A DNA stretch of 64,000 bases. It comes from Gibbula magus (Eukaryota > Mollusca > Gastropoda > Trochida > Trochidae). This document shows positions 12,813 through 24,837 of this stretch, piece by piece (position 1 is the first letter of the stretch; each line of letters opens with the position of its first letter). The notes below the pieces were generated by a model. It was not told where the DNA came from and did not search any database. It was given only the letters and a program-made list of their open reading frames with translations. The position numbers and the translations under genes were made by a program. The stretch is from NCBI GenBank assembly GCA_936450465.1, contig OW388294.1:71706075-71770074 (forward strand), in the 5' to 3' direction.

Positions 12813-13454
12813 GTCAAAATGACTTTTAATGAAATGTTCAATAATGAATTAAATTAAACCAAATTAACCTTCGGCTCCCGGAATATTAACTTCACATTAC
12901 CGATCACATGTCAGTGGCAATACCAAATTATTTCCTAAATTAGTAAGTCGTCCACTCAGAATGGTGTTCAGCATCTACTTTGCTAAAGATAGAGAAGTAA
13001 GGTGAAGAGCAAAACCCATATCATCTCCCCACTCTGCATTACTTATTCTCTATCAAAGTGTACTTGTTGACCCAGGAAGTGATGTCACATTGGATACTGG
13101 AGATGCCTGTTTAGGTAGTGTGACTTATGAGTGTATAATTTGTCTGATTTCATCATCTATCATACAAAGACTGAATCTGTAGAGAATATTTGGTTTACAT
13201 GCAGGCAAAAGTCAAACTAGTTATAACATAAAATTTGGTGTCTGGAGGACTTTCATTTGGATGAGGTGTATCCTATGATGACAATATCATTCTTGAATGT
13301 CAGCCACAGCAAAACACCAAACAGTATCAAGCTATGCCTGTAGTATAGCTCTAACTCTCTCTGTTTTGGAAACACACAGTCGACAAATGTTTTCCACATA
13401 CATAGCTATGTTTTGGTGCCCTACACACTATCTTTAATAGTGTGTTGTCAAAAT

Positions 13455-13530
13455 CGCGGTTCACTGCAGTGCCAAGCCACAATGGCATTACAGACTTTCT
13501 CACTGCAATAATATTATCCCAGTTACGTAT
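13455..13530 (+). mobile_element. SINE body fragment
   Basis: A short piece of the common SINE body: GGTTCACTGCAGTGCCAAGCCACAATGGCATTACAGACTTTCTCACTGCAATAATA-type sequence. No head or tail preserved. Confidence 0.5.
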
Positions 13531-13697
13531 GTGTGTGATTAATACATTATAATCTAAGCTTGAAGAGTCGTGAAGTAATGATTAATCCAGTGTAAGTCTG
13601 AGAGAGCCACCAACTCCAACGATTAGTGTCACTTATACAATGTGCTCTATGTGTCATGTGTTTGACGATAGATTTATATGAAATTTCTTTATACAAT

Positions 13698-13801
13698 TAT
13701 AGACTTCAGTTTCGGTGAATCAAATGGTTTATCGACCTCGAACAGTTATGTAACTTTCCGAGGTCAATAATGTTTTGATTCACCGAAACTGAAGTCTATA
13801 C
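13698..13801. repeat. ~100-bp foldback (near-perfect inverted repeat)
   Basis: The left arm TAGACTTCAGTTTCGGTGAA (13699 on) is matched by its exact complement ending at 13800. An inner stem GACCTCG/CGAGGTC continues the pairing around a ~20-nt loop. The sequence would fold into one long hairpin; most likely a palindromic MITE. Confidence 0.85.
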
Positions 13802-14682
13802 TAACTGAAGTCAATAACTGTTTTATTATATGTTTCATGAAAGTGTAAATTATAAAAAAATAAATATTTTTTTCCCCAAAAATTTAAAAAAAATAAAAAA
13901 ATTCTTTTTTAAAATTGTATCTGTAAACCTAAACTTAATGACAACAAACACTTTGATTGAACAACAAAAAAGGTTATTCTTAAATAACTTAACAATGAAA
14001 CATTAATTGGCTTCAACTATAAGCAAAACTAAACAGCGCTCCTCGCAGTGGTGATCTATTTTTAGCTCATCGTCGATTACTATCCGTCTCGGCCAATCAG
14101 AACAGAACAGAACATTCGTCCATCATATAATTATTTCAGTTATTGTTCTGTTAAAGCTTTTTCAAATATATATCTCCTTTATATGCAAAAATTAGTTTAC
14201 AAGGCCTGTGCCTTTACATGCAATAACATGTAAATTGTTTGTTTGTTAATCATTAGTCCTTAGTTTTCTGGGTTCGATTGCTTCATATAAATTCTTCACC
14301 AGTGCAGGTGAAAATGTCCTTGTCCAGTCTATGTCCATTAATGGACTGAACCAGGTGCAGTTTGGCAAATTTCCATACTTCCTATTTGAAGGAATGATAA
14401 AAAACTAAAAACTACCCATTTCTAAGTATATATTAAAAACTCTCCAAAACTATATCATCACAATCTTTTTTCAAACTAATGTTATTGTAAAGTTTCAAGT
14501 TACATGTTTGCAAAATGGTTAAAGTATTTCTTTTCATGTCACTGAGACGTAGATCCACATGGCACACATGACTTGAATAAATACACAACAAAAATAACTT
14601 CAGGTAATCTCTAAGCAAGTTTATCTAACTCAGTATAGAAAATTGAAAGCAATGTCCAAGAAAGTTTAAGTCAGAAGCATTG

Positions 14683-14803
14683 ACAGATCCAAATGGTGGT
14701 GGGGGGAGGTTGAAGTACGGTTCAGGTGAGAGGGGGGATGTCTCTTTGGAGGGGTTCGAACCTCCCCCCCCCCCCCCCCCCCCCCCCCATCCCGGATCAG
14801 CAC
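14683..14803. mobile_element. Diverged GGATCC-type MITE with poly-C run
   Basis: Ends resemble the 8167 element (ACAGATCCA on the left, GGATCAGCACTG on the right), and the interior carries GGGGTTCGAACCTCC followed by 25 C at 14764-14788. Open frames on both strands here are compositional. Confidence 0.5.
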
Positions 14804-15263
14804 TGAGAAGTCTACGATCATGGGGGTATGAGAAACAATTCATGACCAAATTGAAGTGGTAATGTCTATCCTACAAGCCAAAGCTTATGATCATCAGAGA
14901 AGGTATACTTCAGGTGTTCTCCGGCACAACTCTGTGACGTAGAACTTGATATCAGCGTATGCACTGGTTAAGTAAGTGTACTATAGCGGGGCTCAACTAT
15001 TTTGGTTCCAGTTAACTAAGTTCAGTGGAGTACTGCGTGGAGCTTGTACCTAGATTATCCTCCATCTTTGTACGAGCCCCTGTATGAAATCTTGTTTATA
15101 GTGCAAACACGGAAATAGTGGCAGTTTCATCTTTGACATTTACTGTGAAACTGTTTCAGAAATTATTGGTGGATTTTCTGTGTGTCATCAATCTCATCAA
15201 AATGTACTCATGCAAGCCTACACTTTTCTTTCTCATCTGTCATAGAACTTTAGGGTCTGATAG

Positions 15264-15952
15264 TTTTTTATCCCACCGTCTGTCCGTCCGTCCGTAATCA
15301 TTTCGTTTCCAGAGCAGAACTTGAAAACCATTTATCATATCTTTCTGAAACTTCACATATTTATTACACATTTACTGGAGTGGTGCCTTTTGATATTTTC
15401 AGATTTTAATTTTGTTTTTGTTTTTTCGTTTCCATGGAAACGTGTTGAAATTGAACGCTGTTCAGGGATATGTTTGTTTCCGGAGCAGAACTCAAAAACG
15501 ACTCATCATCATCTTTCTGAAACTTTGCACATGCTTTACCTATTTACTGGAGTGGTGCCTTTTGATATTTTCAGGTTTTTGAATTTTTTTTCTTTTCCAT
15601 CGAAACGTGTCAAATATGCAGGGTTAGGTTTGTTGCCGCAGCAGAACTCAAAAACCATTCTTTCTGAAACTTCCCATGTGTATGACCCACCTACTGAAGT
15701 GGTGCCTTTTGATATTTTCTGAAAATTTAATTTGTTTCTGTTTCCATAGAAACGTGTTGAATTTGGATTTTGTTCAGAAACAGGTTCATTTCCGGAGCAC
15801 AGATCCAAAACTCTTCATCATATCTTCTTGAAACTTTGCATGTGTATTACCCAGTAACTGAAGTGGTAGATATACAATTATCTATCAAAGATACATGTGT
15901 TTTACAAATTATGTGGGACCGGTGGGATATGTCATCTTCTGATGACTCTTGT
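15264..15952 (+). mobile_element. Helentron-like non-autonomous element, copy 1
   Basis: Begins TTTTTTATCCCACCG and ends ACCGGTGGGATATGTCATCTTCTGATGACTCTTG, so the subterminal sequences are inverted copies. A GTCATC-TTCT-GATGAC hairpin sits just before the 3' end, as in Helitron/Helentron termini. Near the 5' end is (TCCG)n. The interior is about three ~150-170-bp tandem units, each with GTTTCCGGAGCA..., CTGAAACTT and GTGGTGCCTTTTGATATTTT. A second copy with the same ends is at 29721-30473. No ORF for a replicase. Confidence 0.7.
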
Positions 15953-17175
15953 TGTAGATTGCCATTGTGCATTCATTTAACCTTTACTGTTGAATTTAAA
16001 AGTGAAAACGTTCATCAGTTTCTCAATGGATTGTTAGAACTTGTTCACTGAGGGAATGTTTTAAATTTGGTCAGGTATGGCAGATATATCTGGATATATT
16101 CTGCATTAGCAGGCAAAGGGTCACCTGGACTAGGAAACTGTATAGTACACAATATAGAACTGATGAGTCCCCTCACATGACTGCAGTGTCCAAAATAAGA
16201 GCCTTAAATACAGTCTAGATCCTTAATAAGCAAGTCTAGATAAACTAAATACACCTGGATCTGAAAGTATTAAAAATAATATAATCATAAGGATGAAGGT
16301 ACAGTAATTAAAATTATTCCATAGACTAAATTTTAGTGTAAGAAATGATTTACATGGATTGATCATTGGGAATATTTGTAAATTTATGGAACAGTGAATA
16401 ATTATCTAGTAATATGTCTTCTTGTCTAGACCCTGCAAAGTTAAATAAACATATGTCAGCTGTTTATTTTTAGAAACCATGTCACATTTAATCGATTTTA
16501 CCAAAACTAAAATCAGAATAAACTTTGTGGAAATTAATCATAAATTTTTATGCACCTTCATTTAAAAAAGAAAAAAAAACAAAAGAATGATCTAATTTTG
16601 ACTTCATCCACATACAAAAAATAACTCTTAAAATACAGAAATCTGATCTAGTAAATCTGACGGTTGCTTCAGTGCGCTGTAGTTTGCTTTCTATTTTTGT
16701 TTAGTTTTCAACTTAAAAAATATCTCCCTTACATAACAGAGATTAGGGTCACTGAGTGCACTTGCTCCTTTATGTAAGTTATTGATCCGAGCCAAGTACT
16801 TAGATTATCATGCAGGTGCTTGTTTTCTAACTAGTTCAAAACTGATACATATAACAGAATGATGGCCCTGTCACAAGGATTGTAATAAAGTGGAGAATTG
16901 TGTTTATGTTTGAAGGTGTGGGTAAAGCGTTTTTGGATTTTTTTTTATGGTCATTTGATGCTTATCTGGGAAAAACATTTATCTGCATTTTTATGGTGTT
17001 ATTCATTGTAACATGCTTAATTTGAATCTGTATTGTAATTCATCAGATTTTTTCAGGGCAAATGGATATGTTTTCAATTCTCCATAAAGAAGGTTATCAT
17101 TTAATTGTACAAAGAAAGAAAGAAATAACCTTTGGTGTATAATCTGTAGGGAGTTTAGTGTTGATATTCATGTGC
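15953..17175. other. AT-rich non-coding stretch with one interspersed repeat
   Basis: 16195-16335 (AATACAGTCTAGATCC...AAGTCTAGATAAAC...GATGAAGGTA) has a related copy at 28448-28555, so it is an unnamed dispersed repeat. Nothing else recognised. Confidence 0.55.
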
Positions 17176-17475
17176 AGTTTAGTGTGGCCAGAGGTAGTTT
17201 ATGCGTTCGGCTTCAGGTCAAGAGGTCCTGGGTTGGAATCTGCCAGGGGCTTTGAAATTTGGAATTTGGAAACTCTCCTTCATGCAGTAAGTTTTGGGTG
17301 CAATGCTACACTGAATTTCAGTGCAGTACCACCCATGGTTCGCTTGTTCCAACTGATGCACCGCAATGCATATCCACAATGGTGTTGCAGGCTTTCTTCC
17401 TCCAATAATACCAACCCCTGTGATATAAGTGAAATACTCTTGAAAGCAGCGTACAACCCCAACTCCCCTCACCTC
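17176..17475 (+). mobile_element. tRNA-derived SINE, near full length
   Basis: Carries the family head (GCGTTCGGCTTCAGGTCAAG, box-B-like GGGTTGGAATC), the body GTGCAATGCTACACTGAATT...GTACCACCCATGGTTCGC and the 3' part ATAAGTGAAATACTCTTGAA. The tail reads CCCCAACTCCCCTCACCTC. The 125-residue ORF at 17158-17535 is translation of this repeat. Confidence 0.85.
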
Positions 17476-17934
17476 TTTGTACAAGAGTCTAATGCTCTGA
17501 TGGATGTAGATGTCCTCACTGTCGATAGTATCTAGGACAGAGGGTGAGTGCTATGGTTAACACTTTCTATATACAGGATCAGGAAGTGCTTGCAGGTGTG
17601 GCATTTTAGTGAACAAAATACCTTTATCCTTCACTAAGGGAAATTGTTTAAAGGCGTTAGGCATTTTGTCAAAATCTTTGATTTTTAGATCTTCATCCAA
17701 AATGATAAATCATGCAAATCCTGATGAGCTACATAGCCAATGGCTCTTTTTATATAACAGTTAGCTATGGCTATTATAGCAACAAGTAATACACTGTCTA
17801 AAGAAAACTAATTACAACCTAGTACACAAACTGACAAATAATGATATCTTAATTTACAAGAAATAAATATGGAGGTTGGTGTTATAATGCACAATGCCAT
17901 GCTATGCTAGCATGCCTGCTGAAATGATAGATTT

Positions 17935-18078
17935 AAGTTGCAATGTAATTCAGTACCATACCACCCTTGCTTAATAAATACCAATGCTCGCAGGTTTCAT
18001 TGCAATGCATAGCCTCATCAGTAATGCAAGCTTTCCACCTGCATTAGTTCTAGGCATATGATATACATGAAACACTCA
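17935..18078 (+). mobile_element. SINE fragment, body only
   Basis: Matches the family body from TTCAGTACCATACCACC through GCTCGCAGGTTTCATTGCAATGCATAGCC to CTTTCCACCTGCATTA, with the head missing. Diverged. Confidence 0.6.
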
Positions 18079-18664
18079 TTATCATTATAATATATATCAT
18101 TATCCTATGTACCACCGGTCTCCATAATGGATCCATGTAGTTTACCAAGAATGCCTCCGCAAACCTCACCATGGAAAGCATCTCCCCTCTTTGATCATTA
18201 TGCAAGGAAAATATTTTACTATAACTAGTTCCAGTCACTATCGCGTGGAGATAAACACACTTGAAAGTACAAGTTGTGTCAGTAACACAGGACCTTAATT
18301 GACTATGCAGTGGTACATTCCTACACATATAATTTTCATAAGACAGCTGATCGGGATATTGTTTCTCAGCACTAATAATATGTTCCAGCACGGGAACAAC
18401 TGGTTCACATATTTACATAATGACCACTAAAAGCCTACATCTATATCCTATATAATACACATGTTGTGTATACATAGCTGACCTCAGGTCAGGGCTGAAG
18501 ATACTAGTTCAGACTGTCCAATAGTCCCCTATTTTACTTGGAGTCTTGACCATTGACATTGCAGATACCAGCAAAGCAAAGGTTTTTTTTTGATTTTAGG
18601 AAATTAAATTTGCATCTAAACATTTATTGAACAGGAACGGGAACTATCAAAGGACATGTTCCAA

Positions 18665-18840
18665 GATTGGCTGCAGTGTGGGATCCTGAGGGGTAGGGTG
18701 TTCAGGGGATTCAACCCTCCCCCTTTTGTAAATGTTTGCATATCAATATGATGTACCCCAAGGTCTACACCCTCCCCATGTCCCTTTGGAAGTTTCTGGA
18801 CCTGCCCCCTCCTGTCTCAGGGTGTCACGTCCGCTAATGC
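18665..18840. mobile_element. Diverged G/C-run MITE relative
   Basis: GTGGGATCCTGAGGGG...CAACCCTCCCCCTTTT...TCACGTCCGCTAATG resembles the GGATCC-ended elements at 8167 and 44300. Ends are not well preserved. Confidence 0.4.
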
Positions 18841-18854
18841 AACTTTCATACCCT

Positions 18855-19163
18855 GGGTGAAAAGGCAGCTTATACCTTCGGCTTCAGATCAAGAAGTCCG
18901 GGGTTCGAATCCCGCCATCGGCTTGGCAACCGTGTCTGCAGTAGAGAACTGTTCTACATGCAGTGTGGTTTGGGTGCAATGCTACACTGAATTTCATTAC
19001 AGTACCAGTATCAGTTTGCTAGTTCCAGCCGATGCTCACAGGTTTCACCACAATACATAGTCACCATGGCATTGCAGGCTTTCTCCATGCATTAATACTG
19101 GCAGCCATGATATAAGTGAAATACTTTTGAAAGCCGCATTTAACCCCAACTCACCTCACTTCC
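18855..19163 (+). mobile_element. tRNA-derived SINE, near full length
   Basis: Box-B region GGGGTTCGAATCCCGCC at about 18899, then the body with GTTCTACATGCAGTGTGGTT and CAGCCGATGCTCACAGGTTT. The 3' end is ATATAAGTGAAATACTTTTG then CCCCAACTCACCTCACTTC. Confidence 0.88.
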
Positions 19164-19739
19164 TATAATACGATTGTCTGTGTTTGAGGAAGTAAAAATA
19201 TGTAACAGAGCATTCTTATATTTACCTTTCATAGATGTTTTTCTAAACATTTCACATTTTGACCCAAATTTTCTGGTTGTGATATGTTTTGATATGTTTG
19301 AAGGATATACCCTTGACATTTTGTTGATAATTCAGTTTAAGCATTTAAGTTATTCCAGTTTCTATAACAGAGAGAACATGACTTCATGTTCTCTTCATAT
19401 TTTAGTTGAAAACTACGGGAAAGTTGGTTGTCAGTTATTTGACAAAAAGAGAAATTTTGCCTTTTGAGATTATCATTAAGTTTCTGGTTGCCAAGGAGAC
19501 AATTATGTTGTTGATGTCATTTGAAAATTTTGCCAACCGATCAATGCGAGTTATGTTCAGTTGTTTGATTTTACTTGCAAAGAACCATTTTTTCTGTCAT
19601 CAAGACTTATCAAAGAGGACAGCTGCAATTTTAAGGGAATCCTTTAAATACTGTATGAACCCTTCTAGGGACTAGGCAACTAACATGTCTGTTGTGTAGA
19701 GTTGTATATGCAATGAGACCAATCCAGATCAGACAACCA

Positions 19740-19835
19740 ACCAACAGTTTCACTGAGATGTGCAGCCGTTTTAGCCTTGCATGCTTTCCCGCTACAACAG
19801 AAACTACTGACGTGAAATGAGTGAAATATTCATGT
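19740..19835 (+). mobile_element. SINE 3' fragment
   Basis: Short remnant of the SINE body and 3' end: CAGTTTCACTGAGATGTGCAGCC ... GCATGCTTTCCCGCTAC ... GTGAAATATTC. Weak but in the expected order. Confidence 0.4.
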
Positions 19836-19841
19836 TTCCCC

Positions 19842-20230
19842 CAAACGGGTCAGGAGAAAATTGTTTTTGGTTGAGTTTCGGTTGGCGTTGAAGTATGAGT
19901 TGGTGTCAGCGTTCCCATTAGGGTAGGGTTTCTTTACGGAACATAACTTTAAAACTACTCGACCAAACTTCACCAAATTTGGTATAAAGCCTCCCAATAT
20001 CATGTAGATGTGCCTTTTGAGGGTTTCAGATTTATGATTATTAAACAATTTTTTCTGTTTCTGTGGTAGCCATTTCGACTTTATCTGTTTATGGATAGGG
20101 TTTCTTTCCGGAGCAAATCTATAAAACTTCTTTGGCAAATCCTCATCACATTTGATTTGCTGTCACCCCATATCATGTAGATGTGCCTTTTTGGGGTTTG
20201 AACTATAATTAAAAAATATTTTTTTCCGTG
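19842..20230 (-). repeat. Diverged two-unit relative of the Helentron-like repeat
   Basis: Two ~185-bp units contain GGGTTTCTTTACGGA / GGGTTTCTTTCCGGAGCA, ATATCATGTAGATGTGCCTTTT and TTTTTCTGTTTC or TTTTTCCGTGGC. This resembles the GTTTCCGGAGCA...GTGCCTTTTGATATT unit of the 15264 and 29721 elements. Termini not identified; orientation is uncertain. Confidence 0.45.
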
Positions 20231-21397
20231 GCAATGATTTGGATTTTCCCTTTTTACTTATCTCACCTAATTCAACTCACCCAATTCAACTCACTCAACT
20301 AAAATATCTCACCCACATCGCTTCATATCTCACACAATTCAACTCATATCTCACCCACATCACATATCTAGCTCAAATCACTTTATATCTCTATAAGTCT
20401 CATCCATTTGATCACTTCATATCTAAATAAATTGATTAGAGTGTTATTCTGAATAATACTGATAGCACCAAGACATATACCCTCAAACAGCATGCAATAC
20501 ACACCGGTCCTTTTGAATCTTACTTGTGTTTTATGAATTGACTTAATTCCACTTGGTGAGAAAGGCGTAAACAAAAATCTAATTTCTATTCCATTAGTTT
20601 CTCAAGGAAATGGTTATTGCAGTAGAAAACTCGAAGCTTATGAAAGTTGTTTATAAGATGGTTGAAAGTGTTTTGAGAGGAAATGATTATCAATTATCAT
20701 ATGGGTGTGTGGAAAAAAATTAGTTTTCCCCCTACTTTTTGATCCCCCACACTTTTTTGGGATAGTTTTTCTATTTAAGACAACACTAAAAACAGGCTTT
20801 AATTTTAAAATATTCACACCTGATTGAGTAATGACTTTGTGCTTAAATGAATCTATTAGTATGAAAAGTTTAAAACTTCCTTGTAACAAGATCATTTGAA
20901 TGAAAGGATTTCAAATAATTTTTTCGACTTCCTTGTTATGTAGCTTGGAGGTCATCAAGTGCAGACAAGTAGTTCCACTTAGAGACATTTGTAAATACTT
21001 CAGTCACGGAGAGTTTCTAAATAAACCTGTGCCTTACACCCCATCCTATCATGCAGTTTATCACAAGAATGGAGTTAATTAATGCAATGCTTCCACCTGA
21101 TACAAGGTAGGTAAATGTATACTTATATCTGATGATAGGTGTGTTTTCTATTTGCGTCTGTACCCTTTTACATATGAGGACTATTTTAAGAAGTAGATGT
21201 TTTTCAGTTTGAGGAAAGTGTCTCTTGTGATGTGGTGAAGTTTGGCAATGTCGTTATACTAGTGTAGGTGTGTTAGAGCAACTGGATATCTTCTGGCATG
21301 TAGGAAAAGACTTTATTTCAGCTATAAGTGACAAACCATTCTTGGTGGCAGACCTTCAGGAATCTTCATCTTAGACTAAGTGGGTTAATGCTTGATA
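20231..21397. other. Non-coding stretch
   Basis: A low-complexity part at 20265-20410 is rich in TCACCCAATTCAACTCA-like words. Nothing coding recognised; ORFs at 20383-20574 and 20638-20895 (minus) lack motifs. Confidence 0.5.
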
Positions 21398-21746
21398 TAC
21401 CATATTTCCTCTAATAAATATGGGCCTCGAATTGATGCCAGGGTATGCCAGTTTGAAAGAAATAGATGCTGGGTCTCGAAAAAATGTCAGGTCTCGAATA
21501 AACATCGATGAGCAAAGTTTTAAACAAAATGCAATTATGTTCACATAAACCTCTTAAAGAAGATATTGTTCCTGCTAAAAAATGAATAAATATTTACCAA
21601 AACAAATTCATATTCACCAACGTTTGTCAAGATGTATTTATATATGTTAGTTGGATGATTTATATGAACAAAATATAATAGATGCCAGGGCTGAAGGAGG
21701 TCTGAAAAAATAAATACCATGGGTGTCTATTCAAGGAAATATGGTA
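21398..21746. mobile_element. MITE with TACCATATTTCCT inverted ends
   Basis: The left end TACCATATTTCCTCTAATAA is matched in inverted form by the right end (TCTATTCAAGGAAATATGGTA). ~27-bp imperfect inverted repeats enclose ~300 bp rich in TCTCGAATAAA- and GATGCCAGG-type words. No ORF. Confidence 0.7.
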
Positions 21747-23079
21747 CCCAGGATTTTCTGTCATTAGCAGGTTAAGGTTAAGTACTTGAGGTTTCACAAT
21801 GGGGGAAAGAGTCCTAAATTGAACTTTAACATTTTTTTTGTGTATACATCTTTGTTTTGTTCTGTGTGTATATTAGGAAGCTTTTACTTATCCAATCCTT
21901 GATGACCTAGTTTCATTATCAGGAATGCAGTCAATAGCATGTCGTGTGGTGCAAATTGGAAAGTGTTTTATAATGATGAAAACAGTGTACAAGAAAGACT
22001 GGGGATGATACATTGGGTCACAGCTTCAAATAAATACCACTAACCAATTATCTGTATTATGTGATATTTACAATAAAAAATAATTTCCATGGGTCAGAAG
22101 ATATGATTTATGAAGTTATTTAAAAGGAAAGTTTGGATTCGAGAAATATTTGTCGGGGTAAAACCCGCCAACAACAACTACTTGTTATAGCAAAGCTTTC
22201 CACACTCGTAGCACAGAAGAATGATTTTTCTCAGTGTCTATTTATCAAATTGTCAAATATAAAGTCATTAAAATATTACCCTCAGTAATATATTTTAGCT
22301 CGATTATGTTACAATTATTAATAACATATGTATTAATAACATATATGCAAACAGGAATGTGCCCCCGAATTTAGTTTTCACAATAAATACCCCTATAGAA
22401 GCCTCCCTTTAACAAGATTCCTGATTCCGGAATTGTCTGTCAGTAATCAATTCAGCAGGTAGAGGGTTAAGTTTAATTCTGGAGTCTGGATGAGAAACTG
22501 AATACAAAGACTAATAGAACTACTTGGATAACAGAACACTGGATGCTATTTGTGGATCACTCGAGTCTAGGATGAATTCTATGAATTTGACATTTAAAAA
22601 TATTAAAAATATTATATATATACTCGGAGATGTGCTTGAGATCAGATGGATGATAGATGCCAAAGGGGCTAAATCTTTTCATGACTAGTATAAATTGTTG
22701 TCAATGAAAATAAGAACGAAAATTAGTAATTTAACAAGTCAAATCTTACAGATTTGGCTGAGAGCATATATTCCTGAAATAGTTGTATTAATAACAGATA
22801 TGAAAGTCTTGTTGAGTTAATATATAAAAAATTTATGAAATTCCTACAGTTGCATTACATGAATAGCAAGGAGTGATCATATTTTTATATTAAAATATCA
22901 AATTTGGATTCAATACAATTTCTTATGAAAAATAGAAGTATGTTGGTTTTAAAATGTTTAATTAAAATATTTGCAAAAATTATTATCATTTCATGGAAGT
23001 AAAGAAATTAACACTTTAGGTGCTGACAATTATTGCTAAATCAATAGCAAAAGGCCAGTCATTTACAAATAAACTGATG
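21747..23079. other. AT-rich non-coding stretch
   Basis: No exon or repeat boundary recognised. 22600-22625 is A/T simple sequence. Confidence 0.5.
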
Positions 23080-23336
23080 TTTGACGCAGTACCACCCATG
23101 GTTAGTTCCAGCAGATGCCAGCAGGTTCTACTGCAATGTATAGGCACAATGGTATCAAAGCTTTCTCCCTACAATAATAATAGCAGCAATAAGTACCTTT
23201 GAAAGCAGCATAAAACCCCATTTCACCTCACCTCACCTCACCTCACCTCACCTCACCTCACCTCACCTCACCTCACCTCACCTCACCTCACCTCACCTCA
23301 CCCCACCCCACCCCAACCCAACCCACCCCACCCCAC
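23080..23336 (+). mobile_element. 5'-truncated SINE with an expanded (CACCT)n tail
   Basis: The copy starts in the body (GACGCAGTACCACCCATGG), keeps CTACTGCAATGTATAGGCAC and the 3' end TACCTTTGAAAGCAGC, then runs into about 16 repeats of CACCT from 23223, drifting to CCCCAC near 23300. Tails of two to four such pentamers on other copies show that the microsatellite grew from the SINE tail. Confidence 0.85.
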
Positions 23337-24362
23337 TTTTGAGCTAAGATCATCTTGCGGAACTGCCCTGTGTTGCTACTGTTCATCATGCATTTATCAG
23401 AGACTCTCCTCTTTTAAAACAAGCATGTGTAGCAGGAAATACATGAAATGCAAGATTTTTCATTTTCTGAAACTATTCCAATTAGTTAAGGAGTACGAAG
23501 CGCTCTACCACTCTCCTACCTGGTTAAGCGATACATCATCATGCTTAACCTCGTTTACTCATTTCAACATGGCACCACATCATTTCAACTTTGCTTTTTC
23601 TTCCCCAGGAAACATCTTTAAACAATTGTTTGTTTTTAGATATTCTGTTTTCAGCAAACGATTTGACTTTGACCTAGATTGAGGTGGATCAGGTGACTCT
23701 TCTGAACTAATGACAGTTAGACAACTGTTTATAGTTTGCCATGGATTGTTAGGGTTTGTGTGCATTTCACTTGTGTATTTAGTGGAAACTGATGCTGTTT
23801 TTGCTTTTAAGCAACACAGATAGTTTGCCCTCGTGATGGCTATTTCTGTATTATCCTGTGAGTTGAATATAATAGCTTTATTAGTAATTCAATTATTGTT
23901 TGTATGTTTACATGGGTCCTGGAATAAAACTGAAAAATTAAAAAGTTTTAGTATTGATTTTATTACCAGGAATAAGTTATGGAGTCTCTAATGAGTGCTG
24001 GTAAACTGAATGATTGAATTAGATATATATGTAAAATTTATTGAAAAATTTACATTTGAAGCAACAATTTAAGCACAAATGTGTTTGTAAGTCAATTTTA
24101 ATTTAGCAATTTTGGCCTATATTAGATCAGAAGAACTTAGACAATCTAAGATCTGGTTTCGGTTTAATGTTTTGTTAAATGCTTATTTTCCGACTAGGGT
24201 GTCTATGTTATGTTAAAGGTTGTCAGTGACTAATAATGAAGATATGTTTTCTATAAAACGAGTTAAGTCTACTGATTACAATCAGATTTATTTTGTACAT
24301 GCGTCACTGTACGTAATTATGTGAGTCACAGCAGTGTGTTTTCCTAGAGTCTCTGCTGTAAG
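23337..24362. other. Non-coding stretch
   Basis: Nothing recognised. Short ORFs at 23425-23682 (plus) and 23580-23765 (minus) overlap antisense and carry no motif. Confidence 0.5.
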
Positions 24363-24837
24363 TACAGAATCATGCAAAAAGTATTTGGGCAGTGACGTTT
24401 TTCCATGGACTTGTATGTTAATTTAGTCTAGGATAAATAGTTCTCACAGAATATATGTTTTTCAGCTTGATTTGAAATCATTTCTGCTTGAATTACATAA
24501 TTTCAATAAACCATTATGACGACTAATTTTCCAATGTCATCTAATGATTTACCTACACGTGTACATTAAATGAAAACGTTTTCTATAGACTGTCATGTTG
24601 AATGTTTTCACAAATATGTATATATGTTTATCAAGTTTCTGTCATTCCTTAAATAGAAAATGGAAAATTAAACATAAATTTTGAGGTTCTAGCCAAGGTG
24701 ATTCCTCAAAATCTTCGTAAATGTGAAAAGGATTGGACAAAAATCTTCTCTACGAAAATTATTTATCCTAAACTATATTAACATACAACTCTATTCAAAT
24801 AATGTCACCGTCCGAATACTTTTTGCATGACTCTGTA
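24363..24837. mobile_element. Mariner-type MITE, 471 bp with TA flanks
   Basis: TA at 24363-24364 and 24836-24837 flank ends reading CAGAATCATGCAAAAAGTATTTGGGC and its inverted counterpart (GAATACTTTTTGCATGACTCTG). The inverted similarity goes on inward through TTGTATGTTAAT and AGGATAAATA, so the repeats are ~110 bp. TA duplication with CAG...CTG ends and a GTATTTGG-type motif is characteristic of Tc1/mariner derivatives. No transposase remains. Confidence 0.8.

Noticed and set aside
13698..13801. microRNA precursor
   Set aside because: The near-perfect ~45-bp stem with no bulges, and similar foldbacks elsewhere in the window, fit a palindromic MITE better than a miRNA hairpin.
15321..15808. 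133-codon plus and 90-codon minus ORFs
   Set aside because: Products of the ~170-bp internal repeats of the Helentron-like element.
17158..17535. 125-codon ORF
   Set aside because: Lies almost entirely in a SINE copy; similar translations occur wherever the SINE occurs.
23223..23336. CRISPR or telomere-like array
   Set aside because: It is a simple CACCT pentanucleotide run continuous with a SINE tail, without spacers.
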